Assembly: GCF_009602425.1 (NCBI RefSeq) | Contig: NW_022260544.1 | Span: 137,407 to 201,406 of the forward strand | Reading direction: 5' to 3' | From: Actinia tenebrosa | Lineage: Eukaryota; Cnidaria; Anthozoa; Actiniaria; Actiniidae | Length of the DNA: 64,000 bases | Shown: positions 35,467 to 47,480 of the stretch, piece by piece | How the letters are laid out: each line of letters opens with the position of its first letter | How positions within the stretch are numbered: the first letter of the stretch is position 1 | The notes under the pieces: generated by a model | Database searches by the model: none | What the model was told of the DNA's origin: nothing | Seen by the model: the letters and a program-made list of their open reading frames with translations, nothing else | Position numbers and translations under genes: made by a program

Positions 35467-37069
35467 CCTAGCGTTGAGTCTGTGAGAGTCTTGGTCTGTT
35501 TTTCCTCTCCTCTCGCTAGGTTGCCCTTCTTTGACGAGACTTCAAAAGGTTTCTGTTATTCGAGCTGGTTTCAAGTTCAAAGGAGAAGATAATTATTTAT
35601 TGATATGTTTGGGCGCCCGGTGGCACAAGCATGTCATATTTAAGGTCGCTCTGGTTATGACTGGTTGTATTGTTTAGAAGCAGGGAAACACCTGTTGCTA
35701 CTGTGCTACCTGTAGTGCTGGTGCTCGTGTTCCTTTGGTTTCCGACTGATTGATTGACAATCTGCAGAACCACGGGGGTGGGGTAAGTATCCATGTCAGC
35801 TCGCCTAAAACATTGGTTTTTGTTTTTGGTACCTTGGGTTTTGTACAAAAAATATCTAAAAATAAACCAGTAAGAAAAGAAAAAGATCTCTGATAAAAGC
35901 CCTAGAAGGTGAACCTCAATTTAGCCATATTTAAGCCACTCTACCCCACCAATCTGTGGGTGAATCGGTGCTTTACTTTGACGGACTTCAATTTGTTGTC
36001 GTTTGCTGGTAAAATCTATAAAGCAAAACAAAATCAAAAAACACGTTTCGAAAAGATCTGATTAAAGAACTGCAATTGTTTTGTCTTGGAGAAGCCGATG
36101 TTTTGGTTTTGTGCTCAGTCAGTGCGGGATCTGTTTTTTCCTGTTGCTTCTTCTTTGTTCTCTTTTTTTTTCTTTCTTTCTTTCTTTCTTTTTCTCTCTC
36201 ATTTTACGGTAGACGCGCCTCAAGAAACTAGAAAGGAGTAGTCTTAACTAAGCTTAGAAAGAAATGATATCTTTCTCCTTCTTTATTTAGCAGTTTCATT
36301 TCCCATTTCGTTTCCCAATCAGTTTTCTTGCAAGATAATAAACACACTTCAAACATCGTTCGCATCGCATGTTAAGCTTGTCATAAAAACCAACTAACCT
36401 TCCTAACCTCAGGACCATTGGAGTCAACAAAAGTCTACCATAAAATATTCATAGCACTAAGGTCCAGAAATTTTCTGTAGAGAATCCTAGCGAACATACC
36501 AGAGAATTCTACCTCGGTTTCTTCAAATTTGAGTTTTGAGTGTTTTGGAGTTGTTCGTAGCTCAGTTTTTTTAACTTATTTAGCGCATTTTTAAACCTTT
36601 GATATTTTTTAAATCAAAAGTCCACAAAGTGACCCAAAAAGGTGAACGAGTTAAATAAGTATTTCATTAACATAGACCTGTTTGGTCTTCAATGTCGCTT
36701 TGATGTTAATGAAGGAAAACTGGTGGTCAAAAGGAAAGGCATCAATATCGATTCGTGCATGCGTGCCAGTCTGCACGCCACTCCTTGTGATTCCATAAAA
36801 ACACATTTCATTTTTGATATTGGCCAGAAAAGCCTTTGATCTATTCGACTTCCCTTCTTTAAAATGTAGTTATATTCTCCATATAAACTATCGATATCTA
36901 TTATTCATTATTTGGGTTGACATTTGGCCTTGTTGTTTAGCTATGGCAACTTGGACGCAGGATGGATTTTAATGCTCTTTGAACAGGTCATTCAGTCTCA
37001 TTCAATCATTCACTGACTTCACCTCAATCTTGGTTAGGTTTATTTTACGCAATAAAAATGACAATTAAA

Positions 37070-37165
37070 AACAACCTCTGAAACAACCTCTGGGCTGATC
37101 TAAGTCAGGGCATGGCTAACTCACAGATCGAACCCTGAAACAACCTCTGGGCTGATCTAAGATTT
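37070..37165 (-). repeat. 57-bp satellite, about 1.5 units
   Basis: AACAACCTCTGGGCTGATCTA occurs twice, 57-60 bases apart, in the same orientation as the 11150-11400 copy. Confidence 0.8.
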
Positions 37166-38277
37166 GGAAAATTTAACTGAAAGAATTATGGCTTCAAAAT
37201 TTGTACTTTGATGGCAAAATAAAAAGTGTTGTATTTCTAAAAAGCCATTGATTTCCAGACCACCCGTCGATCCTTACAGGTGAATGCTCGCGCATCGGAC
37301 CGTAAACGTGCATGACAAACATACAATTCTACCTGTAGAACTACTCGAGTGTCTGCTATTGCTTGGCTTTAACTGATTGGCTAAAATATATGATTTGCTG
37401 CTTGTCATTTTAGAGGAGTTAATATCAATCACGACAATATCTAATTATCATACCAAGAAAATCTGAAGTTTTTTCCCGGGTTTCACTCCTTTGAACTCTT
37501 AATTAACCTTTGCATTCGAGGAGACAGTTTGAATACCTTGACTAGTTACTGAAAGTCAACCTTATTTAGGGTCAAGGTATGTTGGGCTAAAAGGTTAGTC
37601 AGTGTCACCAGGAGCCGTGACGTAAGACAGTAAGGTCATGTGATACCAACCAACCTATTGCAGGCAAACAATGCAGGGTTTACAGACGTGTAATTGGATT
37701 CTTGGTCGAAGAGCATAAGGGGAAAATTCAGGCTTTTAGCAATATTTTCTAATCGATCCGGGGGGAAATCTTTTAAAAGAGCTTCAATTTTGTTGATACA
37801 ATGAAGCAACCGCTGGGGTCAGTGATAAAAGTCAGGGAACGAATTGGACTTTTAGCGTGTCATATTTAGCGTGGAAAATAAATCGGCTGCGGAAAACCCG
37901 GAGAAAAACCGTCGAATCAAGAACAGACATATTTAGCGTCTAAAAATTTTATACTTCTGACAATCAAACACTTCTTGGAAACCTAGCTTCGGTTGTACTC
38001 AGCCTGGTGACCAGACCACCATCAGGCAAAGATAATCGAGTTAGACTGGGTCAAAGCTAAGCCGAAAAAATCATGAACACACTAGAAAGCAAATATGCTA
38101 CTAACTAATGATGATTATTCAAGAGTTTCCTTTACGTTTAACTTTATTCCTGTCCTTTTACAGATTTATAATGCTTTTTTAATATCTTAATGTGTAAAGA
38201 GTAAATGAATATTGAATGAGCCTGACCAGCAGATGGGTTAATAGGTTTATAATGTATGCTTGATATATTTTTGCTAT

Positions 38278-38414
38278 ATTGATGGTTTTCAGGGCGGCCA
38301 TGTTGGAGGAACTTAACAAAAGAATTGTCAATGAATTCTTTTGTTATATCTCCAACATGGCCGCCGCGTCTTTTGTTATTTAATTCTCTTGGGAATGGGT
38401 TGAAAACCATCAAT
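38278..38414. mobile_element. Fold-back MITE, ATTGATGGTTTTCA ends
   Basis: Outer ends (38278-38291 and 38401-38414) are perfect inverted repeats. Inner segments GGCGGCCATGTTGGAG and CTCCAACATGGCCGCC, then AACAAAAGAATT and AATTCTTTTGTT, also pair. No coding capacity. It lies downstream of the class C GPCR gene. Confidence 0.85.
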
Positions 38415-38726
38415 ACGTAAATTACGTCTTCTTCTATATATCCCGCGGATATCTCGTAATGGCTGACAAGTGCAAGAAAATGAGGTCACCCGGTCATTAG
38501 TTCACAATCAAAGATATAAAAACACATGAAATGAGTTTATAGAAAAAAAGTTTAGAAAATGACCTTTTCTTTTGACCTTAAAACCTCCTTTATTCTGAAT
38601 GAGCAGTCTTCCTCAGCCTTGTAAGACGACTGGGTGGCCTCATTTTTGTGCATTTGTCAGGCATTATAAGAACGGTGTATAGATAATGTTCTTCAAAATT
38701 TCTTTGAACAAAGTCAATCATTTCTG

Positions 38727-41396
38727 TCACGCCTCGGTTGTGATCTTAGCTCCTAATGGCGACGCCCCAACTATTGTTCCACTTAATGCTTGTGCCACAT
38801 CTCTAGCTGGTTCAACCTCACTGGATTTATGTTGTCGTATTGTCGAGCGCACGAACTCACTGGTATTGCGCTCTGGATGAAACAAAGCAACGTGTATTTT
38901 TGGCGCGAAAATGCAAATTAAGAACCCGTATGAACTGACAAGGATTGTCGCGCATGACACCACTGTTACATACCAACCATCAAGGGTATACTGCACGGGA
39001 AAATAGGTTATCCAAGACAGTAGAAGAATATACATAGAAAACCCAATGTACTTTGCCTCGTTGAAGTTCTCTGGAAGATTCCTCGCCTTAAACGCATAGT
39101 AGGCGCAGAATAGAGACCACATGATGAGGTACGCCACCATACACATGTGGAAGGTGAAGCCAGCGGTTGTCTTGTACAGTTGGCATGACAACAGAATTGA
39201 CACTTTAGCGACGATCTCTTTCTTCAAGGATGGTTGATCGGTACCTTTCCAGAGAGCGAGTAAGAGAAGTTGCGGGGCGTTGATAAGGAGCACAACGATA
39301 AACTGCTTTCTGGTGTCGAAGATAAGATTCTTGCTAATGCATTGAAGCATGGCTCGCGTTTCAAACGCGCGAAGAATCCGAATCGTTTTCAAAACGAGTA
39401 CGGAAACGCAGATGGTCAAGCTAACATATCGCAATGGTTCAACGACGGAGCACAACTCATCCGATGGACCTGAGATGTGAAGAAAAGTCAGTACATAGCA
39501 CAAGACTATAGCAAGCAAAATTACTGCGCTAAGCTCCTTGTTAGATGCCTTGACGATAGGAGTATCCCTGTAGCGAACAAAGACGAACATCACAAAAGCG
39601 CACAGCAATAACCCTATGCTTGTTATAATCGCGATAACAATAGCTGTGATGTCAGACCATTTGAGTGATATGATTGGTAGATCAATACACGTGATTCTGT
39701 CATCGCTTGAGAGCTGCATTGCTGAACAGCTTGTGCAGTTTCTTGCCCCGTGCGATTGCGTGATGGTCCCGTCCGGACATTTCAAACATTCCCAACAACA
39801 AGCAATAGTAGTTGTCTGCATCGTCCCTGGTGGACAAACATCCTTACACACGGATTTAGGAATACCAGAGCTACTGTTCCACGCAATCGCACCCTCAAAG
39901 ATCTTGAGCTTTGAGCTGCGATTCTTAAACCAATCGCCGACTTTCACCTTATTGTGCCGTCCAACTCCGTCGTTCTGTTGAAAGCTGATAATATCGTACG
40001 ATGAACTGTAAGGATCTCCAAGTTCATCAAACTGTATCCGTCCAGTAATACCTTTAAAGCTGACATTCCTTAGATACATTAGAACATGATGTGGATTGAT
40101 CGATGGAGACGTCGAGGGACATTCTCCGCCTTTTAAGAGCCCCTGACCCTTTTTACAGCGGTATATCTTATCTAACGCATGCGCAATTGCGTAGACTGCG
40201 TCGACTTGATATGAGACAAAGTCGTCGGATAGTTTGTTGAAGATGGTGGAAATAGTGAAGTTTTCAGAACAGGATCCTTGGGTGTTGGACGCATTTAAGT
40301 TCGCTACACAACCATACTCCTCTTTCCAAACAGTCTCCCAAAATTTGTTTTCCAACTTGAGACTTTTCTTGGGAGTCAACCCTTTTAGATGATTCTCATA
40401 TTCAATATCTCTGTACTGTTTGGGCTGAATACCGAGATATATTCCCAGGTAGATGAAATCAGAACCAAGGAAATCTGGGTTTTTCGTAGCGAGGGAGTCA
40501 CTCATCACCCAAATGCGATAATAAAGCTTTTGTTTAGCAGCTTCTTTCATTAGGTCTTTAGCAATCCGATCTTCGATCCACAAGACTACCACTTTCACGT
40601 GCGCAGCTCTTTTTAATCGTTCTACAATGATAGGTAGATTCCGCTGGTAGTCTGTGGGCGCAATGTATTCTGTGAATCCAATACAAAAGGTTTTTCTTTC
40701 TAGTGCTTCTCTTTCTAGAGCGCGTATTCCGTAGAGACCATACGAGTGTTCTACCGCTACAGCGGCAACGTAGTTCCAATCAAATTCATCAATTAGATCC
40801 GCCATTGCTTTTGCTTGGAGGTTATCTGGAGGAACGGTACGAAAGAATTGATCATAAAAAGGCCAACTCAGTTCTTCACTGGTCGCTGAAGGACTTATCC
40901 CTGCTAATCCTACAACGCGCATTAGTCCTGCCACTTGGAGCGAGTTGCGAGAACCGAATGGCCCGACCACACCAACGATAGAATCCGAATGATTCCGAAC
41001 CTCATTCATACATTGACGACAAAAATTTCGTGCGTTCGTAGAATACTCGGTAATGGAATCGAAAGTGAACGAGTTGCTCGTTATAAATTCGTAAGCGGAT
41101 TTCATTGCGATTCCTCGATCATTGCAGTAGTCTCGGATATCGTACCCGAGGGTGACGTTCGGAAGGAGTTCCGAGTCATTATTGATTTTGTCGACAGCGT
41201 AGATAAGCGCTTCGACGCGGTTCACACCAGGCAAGTAAAAACGTGTGCAATTCTCAATAGCGCTTGAATATTCTCCATGAAGTGAAACCAGAAACCCTAT
41301 TGACACGTTCCCCGACTTGTTCAACCGATTGATGGCTGTAACCTTGGTTACCAACTGTGTTGTGAACATTAAAACCATACCCAGGAAGACTTTCAT
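38727..41396 (-). CDS. Class C GPCR, calcium-sensing/V2R-like group
   Basis: One uninterrupted coding exon gives 889 residues from the ATG at 41396 (MKVFLGMVLMF, signal-peptide-like). Upstream in-frame codons run to a TTTCTCTAG acceptor at about 41438, so at least one 5' exon, probably UTR, lies further up. The order is a Venus-flytrap ANF-receptor domain with several N-glycosylation sites, a cysteine-rich linker (VCPPGTMQ, CCWECLKCPDG) and seven membrane spans. The intracellular FVRYRDTPIVKASN and ARNLPENFNEAKYI stretches match the class C subgroup with CaSR, GPRC6A, TAS1R and V2R rather than mGluR or GABA-B. The ligand is probably an amino acid, cation or small peptide; the exact one cannot be inferred. 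Vertebrate relatives are multi-exon, so the single coding exon is notable. The C-terminal tail is short. Confidence 0.92.
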   Translation of the reverse strand: MKVFLGMVLMFTTQLVTKVTAINRLNKSGNVSIGFLVSLHGEYSSAIENCTRFYLPGVNRVEALIYAVDKINNDSELLPNVTLGYDIRDYCNDRGIAMKSAYEFITSNSFTFDSITEYSTNARNFCRQCMNEVRNHSDSIVGVVGPFGSRNSLQVAGLMRVVGLAGISPSATSEELSWPFYDQFFRTVPPDNLQAKAMADLIDEFDWNYVAAVAVEHSYGLYGIRALEREALERKTFCIGFTEYIAPTDYQRNLPIIVERLKRAAHVKVVVLWIEDRIAKDLMKEAAKQKLYYRIWVMSDSLATKNPDFLGSDFIYLGIYLGIQPKQYRDIEYENHLKGLTPKKSLKLENKFWETVWKEEYGCVANLNASNTQGSCSENFTISTIFNKLSDDFVSYQVDAVYAIAHALDKIYRCKKGQGLLKGGECPSTSPSINPHHVLMYLRNVSFKGITGRIQFDELGDPYSSSYDIISFQQNDGVGRHNKVKVGDWFKNRSSKLKIFEGAIAWNSSSGIPKSVCKDVCPPGTMQTTTIACCWECLKCPDGTITQSHGARNCTSCSAMQLSSDDRITCIDLPIISLKWSDITAIVIAIITSIGLLLCAFVMFVFVRYRDTPIVKASNKELSAVILLAIVLCYVLTFLHISGPSDELCSVVEPLRYVSLTICVSVLVLKTIRILRAFETRAMLQCISKNLIFDTRKQFIVVLLINAPQLLLLALWKGTDQPSLKKEIVAKVSILLSCQLYKTTAGFTFHMCMVAYLIMWSLFCAYYAFKARNLPENFNEAKYIGFSMYILLLSWITYFPVQYTLDGWYVTVVSCATILVSSYGFLICIFAPKIHVALFHPERNTSEFVRSTIRQHKSSEVEPARDVAQALSGTIVGASPLGAKITTEA

Positions 41397-41436
41397 GTTT
41401 GGAGGTGGAAACACTTTCAATTTGAGAGGTGGTCTT

Positions 41437-42660
41437 CCTAGAGAAAGAAGAAAAAATACATTGAGTAATGCAGACAAATTTCATGACTTTTTTTGTGATT
41501 ATGTCTAGAAGATTCGCATTCGTACCCTAAATAACAAAAGACATTGAAGCCATGTTGGTTGATATAACAAGACACTACTGTATAACGAGAAATCGTTTGT
41601 TTCATTTAACTACCCATTATGGCGGCCGCGAAAACTCACAGTGACTTCCAAGCTTTTGTTAAAGAGGTAGAGTAAAATTATAATAGAAAAAATCTCTTTT
41701 AGTTCCGCTAGCTTCCTACGACTGAGAACAGACATGTAATTTACTGTAGACGGGTTTTAAAGATCATTTTGCGACCATCTGATTCTTCAAGTCATAAACG
41801 GCGCCCTTGGTTAACTATATGTGACCAGGCATACGGGCATTTATGTTAGTTTATCCAAAGACCGTTCTAGTTTTCACTTGTCGCTTTCAAAACATTAAGA
41901 ATTCTAGTTCAAATTCCTTCTGAGTTAAAGAAGGAAATCATATTCAATAAGAAGACATGCGGGCAGGAATCAAAATATTTTCGTATATAACTTTCGTTCG
42001 ACGTTTTAGGATTATTTCCAACATTTCCAAAATTGTATAGCTATATTATTCTTAGTACAACTTTTAGGTACCACAGTTATAAATTTACTGTGAAAAAGCT
42101 ATTGACATAAGTGATTAAATTAAGATTCTACTTGAGAAAGAGTCTAAAAACTATATAAGGTTTCTTTATCGAAGTTTTCTTGATAAATAAAACACTACTG
42201 CAAAATATAATGACATAGAAATTACCTTCATTCAGGAATAAAAACATTTAAAAGGATTTCGTTCCAAACAAAGTGAAAGTTTGCTGATTAGGTCGCGTGA
42301 GAAAAGAGGGCTTCATGACGCATTGTCTTGTCATAAGCCGATAACAGAATACGATATAAATAGATTACATATATATTTCCTTCGCCCAGAAAAAAATTGA
42401 GATGAGACCTTCATGAAGCATTGTCTTGTCGTAAGATGATAACAACTGTTAAAGTGAAAGCGACCTTATATTTGATGTATATTTATGAGTATTGGCGGTT
42501 TAAGATAGCACCACACGAAGTTGCTTACAAGTCGGTTCGCTTGTTCTTCCATTCATATTGATGCTCAAACTAACCTATCTTTTTTTCGTTAATGACAATA
42601 CATTATTTAGACGTGCAAGTTTTTTGACCTGACTTTAACTTCCAAGTGATTTATATTTAC
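41437..42660 (-). promoter_or_regulatory. GPCR 5' flank or first intron
   Basis: This begins at the acceptor of the GPCR exon and holds no other gene. A pair of similar 40-base segments (about 42312-42350 and 42409-42447), both reading CTTCATGA.GCATTGTCTTGTC, is the only repeat noticed. Confidence 0.35.
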
Positions 42661-42894
42661 CTCAAGGCTAGCGTGTGTTGGTTTGCCATCCAATATATTA
42701 GATGCGTATCTTTCAGTTATTGAGTGTCTTTTTTCTTTGTCTTTCTTGGGTATAATGGCTAGTAATTTTTCTGGAAATCCTCTATCGTTTCTCCCTCAGG
42801 GACACGATATTTTTGGTGTTGTTGGAGAGCAGAATTCGTGTGCTATATATAGGACTAATAGAAACCCAAATGTACGAACAATACCTGACACCAT
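42661..42894 (-). other. Signal-peptide-like reading frame with in-frame TGA, possible small secreted peptide exon
   Basis: From the ATG at 42894 the minus strand reads MVSGIVRTFGFLLVLYIAHE, a good signal peptide. A TGA follows at 42798-42796 and the same frame then stays open to a GAG/GTAAAT donor at 42661. The second half has KEKRHSITERYASNILDGK, with dibasic and Gly-Lys amidation-like sites. The lack of a clean frame makes a real gene uncertain. Alternatively, CAG/GTATTG at about 42884 is a donor that would join the first codons in frame to the GPCR exon at 41437. Confidence 0.25.
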
Positions 42895-42899
42895 GAGAA

Positions 42900-45140
42900 A
42901 CTAAAAATTTCAAACAGGACTTTGGAATCTAAGTATTTCAGGTCACACTCCCTAAACATAAGAATAGAAGGCTAAAAAAACCTCAGACTAAGCACCCAGA
43001 ATGATGTATACACAATATCACTGTCTTAACACAGAAAAGCGGCTATACCGACGGAAAAAAACAATGTTATTTTTGTATTTTAACAGTTGTCCAACTGAAT
43101 TCTCGTGCGTTTTCAAGAAGTATTTATGACTTTGAATTAAAAGTTCGACAAACGGTGTTAATTCATCAAAAGTTGGTGACCTAATTTCAGTTATAATTAC
43201 GATTGATTGGACTTCTTTACTACTTTAAGCTCTGCTTAATATATAAAATGGTTTAAATTAATAGATAGAAATGGTAGTTTAAATTAATGAAAAGGAAAAA
43301 ACAAATCCATACCCAGCAGGTTCCACAGTCTATTTATTAATTAGCAATATTTGACAGGGATGTACGATTCAGGCTGGTTTTGAATAAAGGCCTTTACTGA
43401 GTACTTACTTTATTCTGTTGGTTCCTATAAAAGCTGTTTATGTCGCTATAAAATTCAGTTCGTATGCCAAAAATANATGCTTCGTGAGACAAAATAAAAC
43501 AATTCCAGTTTTGTCGCTTTAAATGTAACCGGAAACATAACTCTTCTAGTGTGGACAATATTAGTGCTAAACCAACTTACATACTAGTAGCTTGTCATCC
43601 AGTTTTCTAAGTAATATTGAGAAGTTATTTACGTAGGAATAAAGAAAGTCGTTGTTTTGTTCGTTTTGCCATAGGGCTCAATCACTCAAAACAACTCTTC
43701 TAGAATAATACAAAAATAGTAGCAAACCAGTATTATTATTAAAAACTACCCCATAGTCATGGAAAATAGCCTAATTAATCTTGCTGAGATATTACTGGAA
43801 CGTTTCGTCTGATTTCAAAGCATTTCGTAAAAAGATATGGGTGTTTGTTTTTGTTTTGTGTAAGAGTGTAATATCTTTATTTTATTTTTTGGTCTTATAT
43901 ACAGAATTTTTTGTAAAAACAGATCGAGGGTTTTGTACAGACCCTTTTAATTAATGCCACAATGCCTAATTTTCAGCGTTTGACGTCAAATATATTCTTT
44001 TGAATTTCTTTCTTTTTTTAAAATAATTTTTTAAAAATAAAAGAATAAATCTGATATTTATTACGGGGTCTACGGAGGTTCTTAGTTCAATTCCTAGTTC
44101 TCTAAACGTGTACCTTTAGTTTTAATTACCCTTAAACCCTTTCAATTTCCCTTTTCGAGTGACTCCTTTTAAAACTGAATTTGAAAACCCTAAAATTAAT
44201 CCATTATATCAACTAAAAAAGGACTACTCTTTCAGTTGGCTGTATTGTTTCATCTCGAATACAAAGATCGTTTGTTAATAGAATAAACTGAGCCCGTGGC
44301 AAACCTCCTATAAAATAGTCGTCGCCTATAGAATATACTAGATGCTAATTAAAATGAGTTGCGACACAAACTTAGTCGTAATCAAATCTCGTATACGAAT
44401 TGTCTCATATAGAACGCACTAGATATACTGAATGCATGCCAATTCAAGAGCTTGCCAACACAAATACAACTTACAGTTTCTAATTATTAATTTTATAGCA
44501 TTCGAACCGAATTTACGTTTGCTTTACTAGGCTAGAAGTCTAAAAAGACGAACTGTCCTTTTTAATTGAGCCATTGCTACAAGATTTCTAGTAGGAAATA
44601 TAAGTGGTCTTTCATAAAGACCTCGTTAAACATAACTCTAGCGATCTTATCTCGCATTTCTCTTAACTAAATCACAAATAGACGAATAAACAAAGTAGAT
44701 TTTAAGAATTAAAACTATCATAACCGGTTGTTTATAGCTTTTAAACGATTTTGTTAAAAACCCTTTTAAAATACTGAAGTATTTTATTCTTATTTCTATC
44801 TATAGTGTTTAATATAATCCGTTAGATTTCACTATCGTATTTTCCTTTTCTTTTTTTCTATTTCAACATTTATTTTTTTGTTGACATAAGTCGTTCGAAT
44901 TGTCATCGTAGGAATAAGAAATAAAGTAAGTCTAAGTGCCGAGAGTTTTTCACTGAGCTCGTGTGTGTATACCAATGTGTTTTCATTTTTTTTTTTTTTT
45001 TTGGATTTTCCTTTCGCCTTCAAATATCAATCATATTGTTACACTAGTAGCGCATTATCCCACGAACAGCTTATATTTTGTAACGGCCTATTTACGGTTA
45101 GTGCATTTTTCTTTTTCGTACTAAACTGTTTTGTGTTAAT
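42900..45140. other. AT-rich intergenic DNA, no gene seen
   Basis: Long AT-rich stretch with frequent stops in all frames. One N is present near 43476. No repeat structure or conserved motif was recognised. Confidence 0.5.
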
Positions 45141-45260
45141 TGGAGCTACCATTCAAACGACAGTCCCGACAATATCAAAAACATGAAAAGTCCTTTCAAC
45201 TGGAGCTACCATTCAAACGATAGTCCCAACAATATCAAGAACATGAAAAGTCCTTTCAAC
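45141..45260. repeat. 60-bp tandem duplication
   Basis: Two adjacent 60-base copies (45141-45200 and 45201-45260), starting TGGAGCTACCATTCAAACGA, differ at only a few positions, so the duplication is fairly recent. Confidence 0.9.
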
Positions 45261-47370
45261 AAATATAAACCGTACCTTTTCAGTCCAAATCCTTGCAATT
45301 GATGTATCAAAAAATTTAAAAAATTCAAAGTTGGCTTGCTTTTCTTTCTTCGTAGAAGGGATACGACGACTAGACGAATGGCACGTCCGTAGACTGATTT
45401 CCATTCATTATGGCTCAGCAGGAAGTTACTGGCATATTCATATATAAGCCGTAGTTAAGGGTGCTACTGTTCCTCCGAAGGTAAGTAGTTTCTTAAGTGT
45501 TGGAAACTTAGAATCGTAATCAAATCACTGATGTAGCTTTTCTATGGAACAAAAAGCTCATTTCTCATTGTTTGTTTTCAAGCTAAGGTTTTTACACTTT
45601 AGCAAACCATTTCCATAGTCTGTAAGTCTCAGAGAAATCGTGTTTCGAATTTTGATCAGCAGATTGACGACAGGTCGGCGTAGAGGGTGAGTAGGAAGTA
45701 TACTTTGGATGAGTAACTTATGAGAAAGATACGAAAACAAGGGCTCTTGAATAAAGTGCTTATTATTCGATGAGTTTGAGATAGAAATCTTAGCTGTATG
45801 ACATAAAATAGATATACATCCTATGATAAAAACGTCGGTATCTTTCATTCGACGGGCGTTAAAAATGCTTAGTTTGAAAATACTTAGGGTTCGAAATGTT
45901 AGTAGTAAAACTATCTAGATTTATTGCGATAAAACGTGGAATACGTGTGCAGAGACTGAACAAGGTGCTATATTCAGATTTCAGGGACTTTTCGTGATAC
46001 GAGCAGCACGCAATTGATCTTGAGTCCCCAGACTGACAAGGAAGAAATCTAGGGAAATTTTGAATGACATTAACTACTATATGCTTATGTTTATGCTTAT
46101 GCAAGTGATGGGCACACAGTGAGTGGAGTTTAAGACAAAATAAATAACAATAATAATAATAATAATAATAAATAATAATAAAAAGATAAAAAGAATTAAA
46201 AAAAAAAAAAAGTTTAACAGTTTAAATGGAAATATCATAAAAGTTCCTTTCATTCTCTAGGAACATTTTCCATTTTCTAACTAACCGCGAGATTTCCTTC
46301 CCTAGTGTAGCATCGGTTGTCTGATTCCTGACAGCTTGATCAAGTATATCCTTCTCAATAACGACAGCTATACTTTGTCAATGCAGTGGTTGCTTTATTT
46401 AAAAGATTGTGTCCGGCCAATACAAGATTGTATACTGCAATGAGGATGACTCAAAGCTGTCTTTCCTCAATATGAATAACTCTTGAATGCTCTTATGGAA
46501 AATATTGAAAGACATTAACCCAACTTCGTAAACCTTAAATTAATCACTTCAAATGTGTATGGAATATATTTTCACTCTTATATAAATATCTCGTCATCTG
46601 ATTGGCTCTTGAGGAAAATTTTTACTTAAGTTTATATTGGACTGATAAGATGAATTATGGGGCAATTATAGAACCTGTTGCCATGACAACGGATGTAATT
46701 TTTGTCAAATTTGTAAAATCAGGTCGTACAATTTTGATTGTTTTGTTTTTGTTTTTAAAGTTTGATTTAATAAGGTCGAGATATGTTAAGGTTATGATTC
46801 AGGGTGATATTTTACGGATTTTTCGTGTGTTGACATTAGTTCACGGTCTCTTACAGTATGTACATGCATACGCTTTATTGGACAACCAAAAGGGCTCAGT
46901 TTTCAGGCCAATTTACAAAAAAAAAAAAAAAAAAGTATATATGGAATGTATTGCTATATTAGTATTGTTATACCATAGCTAAAGTATCAGTTCAGGTCTT
47001 TGAGAAAACGATCTAAAAGTCTACAGTCAAACCAGCTCATGCGTTCCTGGCTATCAAGGTTCAAAGATGCCACTTTAATTCCGCTAATCACTCAGAATCT
47101 AACATAATTGTCTTTGATTTAAGTTTATTGCAAGGCGGTAATAATTCCCGCAAAACTTTAGAAATGCGACTTATTCACTCACCTGGTACCATCAGTCAAC
47201 ATGGGATGAATGAACGCTTCACTTTTTATTAGTCATGCTTCGTTTACCATTTCTCACTTATTTTTTCGATCCTTTTTGTTTTCCTTTTATTTCTTCATAC
47301 GCTGATTTCTCATTGGCTACTTTATTTTCCACCTTAGTATTTATCCACCCCTTCTCATCTTTTCTTTCCA
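45261..47370. other. Intergenic DNA, no supported gene
   Basis: Contains an (AAT)n run at about 46145-46185 and adjacent A runs. Short open frames lack conserved motifs. Part of the DNA near 46.6-47.4 kb may belong to the retroelement remnant at 47230-47480. Confidence 0.4.
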
Positions 47371-47480
47371 CTTACTCCGACGAAGGACTAACGTCCGAAA
47401 CGTCAGTTTCACATAGCTTTTCACGGTGATTCAATTCAATTTATCCACAAGTTCCTGCTGTTTGATTATTGAAGTTTGAT
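47230..47480 (+). mobile_element. Penelope-like element terminal remnant with hammerhead-like core
   Basis: CCGACGA (47379-47385), a GGAC-TAAC-GTCC stem-loop, and GAAACGTC (47399-47406) follow the order of a hammerhead ribozyme core, with C for the second core U. Penelope-like retroelements are known to carry such motifs in their terminal repeats. The downstream TTTTCACGGTG and TTTATCCACAA phrases fit such termini. No reverse transcriptase is seen, so this is a broken end fragment. Confidence 0.5.

Larger units (their letters stand above)
35468..38690. other. Region upstream of the divergent receptor, no supported gene
   Basis: Contents: a possible 5' exon of the receptor (about 35597-35794), TTTC repeats near 36165-36195, a partial 57-bp satellite (37070-37165) and a fold-back element (38278-38414). 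The 36.6-36.8 kb plus-strand frame has no recognisable domain. Confidence 0.4.

Noticed and set aside
36642-36839. 65-codon plus-strand frame MNELNKYF...
   Set aside because: No domain, no splice context and no conserved pattern; treated as chance.
39270-41508. Several plus-strand frames across the GPCR exon
   Set aside because: They are shadows of the strongly supported minus-strand class C receptor.
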